This document shows positions 13,228 through 15,623 of a stretch of 15,623 nt of DNA, in pieces. The notes under the pieces are model-generated. The model searched no databases. It was not told the DNA's origin and was given only the letters and a program-made list of their open reading frames with translations. Source of the DNA: JBEKHI01 sp050012355 (GTDB taxonomy: Bacteria > Actinomycetota > Actinomycetes > Streptosporangiales > Streptosporangiaceae); NCBI GenBank assembly GCA_050012355.1, contig JBEKHI010000177.1, positions 1 through 15,623 on the forward strand, written 5' to 3'. Both the position numbers and the translations under genes were made by a program. Positions within the stretch are counted from its first letter, which is position 1. Every line of letters starts with the position of its first letter.

Positions 13228-14421
13228 CCTGAAGCTCGCGCGGATCTCTTCTGCGAAGAGCTGGGGTTGTCCCCACGCCGCGAAGTGGCCGCCTCGGTCG
13301 AGCCTGTTGTAGTGGATGAGGTTGTGCGGATAGGCGCGTTCCGCCCAGCTCCGCGGGGCCTGATAGAGCTCATCGGGAAACACGCTTATCGCAAACGGAA
13401 TCGAGATGTTCTTGGCGTCGAAGAAGTCCGCCTTGTTCTCCCAGTAGAGGCGAGCCGAGGAAACTCCGGTGTTCGTCAGCCAGTAGAGCGAGATGTTGTC
13501 GAGGATGTCGTCCCGGGTAAGGGGACTCTTTCCTTGAAGGGCCTTTTCTACGAGCCCAGGCTGGCCAGTACCGTCGCCGTGGTCGAGCATGAACGCCGCG
13601 AGATCGACGGGTGAGTCCGCCAGTCCGTACAACGTTTGCGGGCGCGTCGTCATGATCAGCGCGTAGGCCACGTGCTTCGCGTAGAAGTTCCTCAGCTGCT
13701 CGTATGCGTCTCTCTCTTCGGTTGAGAGACCCGATGGCGGCGGGTCGCCGCGCTGGACCGCCTTGTTGATATCAGCCGGAGCGGTCCCCGGCATGTTGGA
13801 GTGGATGCCGATCAACTCCGGTGCTGCCTGTTCTCCCATCGTCTGCGTGACGGCCGCACCCCAATCGCCGCCTTGCGCCACGAACCGGGTGTACCCCAGG
13901 CGCTTCATCAGCACGACCCACGCTCGCGCGATGCGGGCGGGATCCCACCCGGTGGCGGTTGGCTTGGCGGAGAACCCGTATCCCGGTAGCGAGGGAATCA
14001 CCAGATGGAACGCGTCCGCCGCGGTCCCGCCGTGCGCCGTGGGATTGGTGAGCGGCTCGATGATCTTCAGCTGCTCGATGATTGAGCCGGGCCACCCGTG
14101 CGTGACGATCAGCGGTAGGGCGTCCTCGTGCTGGGAGCGGACGTGAATGAAATGAATGCCGAGCCCGTCGATCTCGGTCATGAAGTTCGGCAGGGAATTC
14201 AGTTTCGCCTCGCACTGGCTCCAGTCGTAGTCCGTGCCCCAGTAGCGCGCGAGGTCCTGCATCAGCGCGAGGCGCACGCCCTGCGAGTCGTCGGTGACCG
14301 TTTCGCGCTCGGGCCACCTGGTCGCGTTGATGCGCCTCCGCAAATCGGTAAGGTCCGATTCCGGGAAAGCGATCTTGAACGGGCGAACATCGGCGCCCGT
14401 CGGTTGCGTGGTCTCAGTCAT
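13213..14421 (-). CDS. Epoxide hydrolase, alpha/beta-hydrolase with EHN domain
   Basis: An intact 402-residue soluble epoxide hydrolase of the microsomal-type (EHN) family, converting epoxides to vicinal diols. The EHN domain occupies about 11-120 (VRPFKIAFPESDLTDLRRRI, RWPERE, YWGTDYDWSQCEAKLNSLPN). The oxyanion-hole motif HGWPGS is at 108-113. The nucleophile is D186 in QGGDWGAAVTQ. VIPSLPGYGFSAKP lies at 141-154, the lid tyrosine candidates are Y313 (SLYWLTNT) and Y326 (RLYWENK), and the base is H379 in DRGGHFAAWGQP. The acid is probably D350 or E351. GGAGG lies about nine bases before the ATG at 14421. It converges on the VOC fragment and the decarboxylase genes. It is the only complete hydrolase of this cluster. 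Confidence 0.93.
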   Translation of the reverse strand: MTETTQPTGADVRPFKIAFPESDLTDLRRRINATRWPERETVTDDSQGVRLALMQDLARYWGTDYDWSQCEAKLNSLPNFMTEIDGLGIHFIHVRSQHEDALPLIVTHGWPGSIIEQLKIIEPLTNPTAHGGTAADAFHLVIPSLPGYGFSAKPTATGWDPARIARAWVVLMKRLGYTRFVAQGGDWGAAVTQTMGEQAAPELIGIHSNMPGTAPADINKAVQRGDPPPSGLSTEERDAYEQLRNFYAKHVAYALIMTTRPQTLYGLADSPVDLAAFMLDHGDGTGQPGLVEKALQGKSPLTRDDILDNISLYWLTNTGVSSARLYWENKADFFDAKNISIPFAISVFPDELYQAPRSWAERAYPHNLIHYNRLDRGGHFAAWGQPQLFAEEIRASFRSLRD

Positions 14422-14742
14422 GGCTGGGTTCCTCCGTCTTCATTGGCTGGAAGCCGTCGACGTGGATGACCGTCTGGGCGAGGGCCTGCCGGGCTTCCTG
14501 GGCAGATTGCGCCCGACACCGCCGTGATCGGGGTTGTCGAAGGCGCGTCAACGTGGCGTCGGCCGGTGCCGAGAACGATCGCTCATAAGCGGGTCGTTGC
14601 TGACTCCGAGCAGCCAGGCCGTCGGCGACAGCGGGGCCTCGATGCCTGCCACTCACGCTACGTCGGCCCGAGAAAACGAGCAATAAATTTCTAGAAATGT
14701 TCATCGCCACTTGGCTGAGGCTGGTTGCCGTACCGTGGGGGC
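14422..14742. promoter_or_regulatory. Divergent promoter region of epoxide hydrolase and last gene
   Basis: 321 bases between divergent starts. A leftward frame (14414-14710) overlaps the hydrolase start by eight bases and ends QTVIHVDGFQPMKTEEP, which could be the tail of a decayed gene. It has no ribosome binding site and an Arg-rich middle, so I do not call it. The region holds the 12-bp AT-rich palindrome at 14687-14698 and, at 14731-14736, TACCGT exactly six bases before the last gene's ATG. Confidence 0.4.
14687..14698. repeat. Perfect 12-bp palindrome ATTTCTAGAAAT
   Basis: A perfect AT-rich palindrome in a local AT-rich patch (14673-14703) between divergent genes. It is a reasonable candidate for a regulator binding site or part of an AT-rich promoter. 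Confidence 0.4.
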
Positions 14743-15231
14743 ATGCCTGCCAAGAAGCGGCCCGCCCCGGCGGACGCGGTGACCGCCCGCCATGTCCTGC
14801 TCGACGGGCTCGCCCGCGACGCCGAAATTTTCAGCTTGCTGAATGAACTGACGTCGCTGCATCCGCGCAATGACACCTTTCCCGGCGAGGTGTTCCTCCA
14901 GCTCGCCGGGGACGCGCTGGACTGGTGCGGCGCCAGCCGGGCTGACCCGCTGGCCCTCGAGGGACTGCGCGAGCAGTTCCTGCCTGAGTGCGACCTGCAC
15001 GGAAGCCGGCACAAGAAGTTCCAGTACGCCGTGCTGGTGGCCGCGGCGCTGCACGGCGGAACCGAACCGAACCTGCTTGAGGATGCCGCTTGGTGGCAGG
15101 CCGACGACTTCTGGGAGTACGCGCTGTTCGCGGCCGCCGCCTACATCCGCGCCGCCGCCAGCCGGGCAGGCGTACCCGTGAGCCAAGCATGCCTGGACCT
15201 AGCCGAGTTCACCAAGCACCCAGCGCCATAG
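14743..15231 (+). CDS. Conserved-looking actinobacterial hypothetical protein
   Basis: A 162-residue protein from the ATG at 14743. The start is chosen because MPAKKRPAPADAVTARHVLL gives a natural basic N-terminus and TACCGT lies six bases upstream (leaderless geometry); the frame extends only six codons further. It is helical and soluble, with DGLARDAEIFSLLNELTSLH (about 21-40), NDTFPGEVFLQLAGDALDW (43-61), LALEGLREQFLPEC and KKFQYAVLVAAALHGGTEPN. Next come AAWWQADDFWEYALFAAAAY and IRAAASRAGVP. No membrane segment or catalytic motif is evident. The sequence reads like a well-conserved single-domain family of unknown function in streptomycete-like genomes, an impression from memory. The neighbours do not suggest a role. 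Confidence 0.75.
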   Translation: MPAKKRPAPADAVTARHVLLDGLARDAEIFSLLNELTSLHPRNDTFPGEVFLQLAGDALDWCGASRADPLALEGLREQFLPECDLHGSRHKKFQYAVLVAAALHGGTEPNLLEDAAWWQADDFWEYALFAAAAYIRAAASRAGVPVSQACLDLAEFTKHPAP

Positions 15232-15435
15232 CGCGTGTCGGCACTGCATTCAAGGCCGAACGGCCACCGAAACGACGTGCCGGGCTAGGGCGTCTGGTCC
15301 AGCACGGCTCGCCGCGCGTCCCCGGTCGTGGTCCGTTGCCAAGTCCACCGAGGGTCGCGAACCGGTCATCCGTAACATCTCGCCCCGCTGTCGCGTCCGG
15401 TGATCATGGTCGGTGCTGCATTAACAAGCCTCTTT

Positions 15436-15460
15436 GCTGGTTGGGGTCACACCAACCAGC
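15436..15460 (+). terminator. Strong 9-bp stem-loop, possible terminator
   Basis: GCTGGTTGG (15436-15444), a 7-base loop, CCAACCAGC (15452-15460): a perfect 9-bp stem. It lies 205 bases past the last gene's stop and is not followed by a T-tract on either strand. It could be a distal terminator or a structured RNA end, so strand and role are uncertain. Confidence 0.35.
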
Positions 15461-15578
15461 AATCACCAGGGCCTAGGGCCCCGGCGACGGCCGACGCACC
15501 GGGGTTATTTCGCCTAAACCCCGTCGTCCGGGGGCACCGCGCGCCCTCCGCAACGCTGCCTCCGAGGAACATATGCGG

Positions 15579-15600
15579 AAAAACGGCGCCCGAGGCGCCG
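15579..15600 (-). terminator. Intrinsic terminator of a leftward gene beyond the right edge
   Basis: Read leftward, CGGCGCC, a 3-base loop (TCG) and GGCGCCG form a 7-bp GC stem immediately followed by TTTTT. This is the classic Rho-independent layout. It implies a leftward gene just outside the right edge of the window. Confidence 0.7.
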
Positions 15601-15623
15601 CGACCCGCCCGGAGTACACAGGG

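Larger units (their letters stand above)
15232..15623. other. Gene-free right end with hairpins
   Basis: 392 bases with no convincing coding frame. Up to about 15430 nothing stands out. From 15436 onward come a strong hairpin (15436-15460), a short GGGCC-TAG-GGCCC repeat near 15469-15482, GGGGTT...AACCCC arms near 15503-15524, and a terminator for a leftward gene (15579-15600). Confidence 0.4.

Noticed and set aside
14414..14710. Leftward 98-codon frame overlapping the epoxide hydrolase start
   Set aside because: It ends in a protein-like tail (QTVIHVDGFQPMKTEEP), but the middle is Arg/Ser-rich and the start lacks a ribosome binding site. It is more likely a relic or chance.

Overview
The base composition (G+C-rich with strong G/C third-position bias), frequent GTG starts, a mycothiol-type DinB/maleylpyruvate-isomerase fold protein and an actinobacterial-type SAM methyltransferase all point to a mycelial actinomycete (Streptosporangiales/Catenulisporales/Streptomyces-like). 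No tRNA, rRNA, CRISPR array, transposase or integrase was recognised. This is chromosomal accessory sequence with low gene density and many eroded or frame-broken reading frames.

Left part (1-4314). The window opens with the first 20 codons of a leftward lactate 2-monooxygenase-like gene. It is divergent from a rightward secreted GH27 glycosidase (445-2625) that carries two tandem CBM35-like modules and is followed by a hairpin. From 2626 to 3936 lies a patchwork: one small leftward acidic protein with an excellent ribosome binding site (3117-3410), and two short stretches that read like remnants or tails of proteins. A rightward YchJ/SEC-C-type protein follows (3937-4314).

Middle part (4315-10017). 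A regulatory-looking gap with a perfect 9-bp inverted repeat precedes a TIGR03084/MDMPI-type metal-binding protein. Its stop codon overlaps the convergent stop of a DUF574/SAV2177-type methyltransferase. After a 666-base gap comes a Uma2-family (PD-(D/E)XK fold) protein that appears to be leaderless. Two leftward genes follow: an unrecognised protein whose zinc-ribbon tail is in another frame, and a DUF3533/YhgE-like membrane protein.

Right part (10018-15623). A compact catabolic-looking cluster holds two tandem carboxymuconolactone decarboxylase (AhpD-fold) proteins, an SMP-30/gluconolactonase-like beta-propeller and a VOC (glyoxalase-like) fragment. These read rightward and meet a leftward epoxide hydrolase of the EHN family. 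A 19-bp near-perfect inverted repeat lies upstream of the cluster and is a candidate operator. The last gene (14743-15231) is a conserved-looking actinobacterial hypothetical protein. The right end carries hairpins, including a textbook intrinsic terminator for a leftward gene outside the window.

The most striking feature is that at least four genes (zinc-ribbon protein, first decarboxylase, SMP-30, VOC) appear broken by single-base frame changes, each with recognisable protein on both sides of the break. Either this accessory region is decaying or the assembly has indel errors here. The reading of the catabolic cluster depends on which is true.
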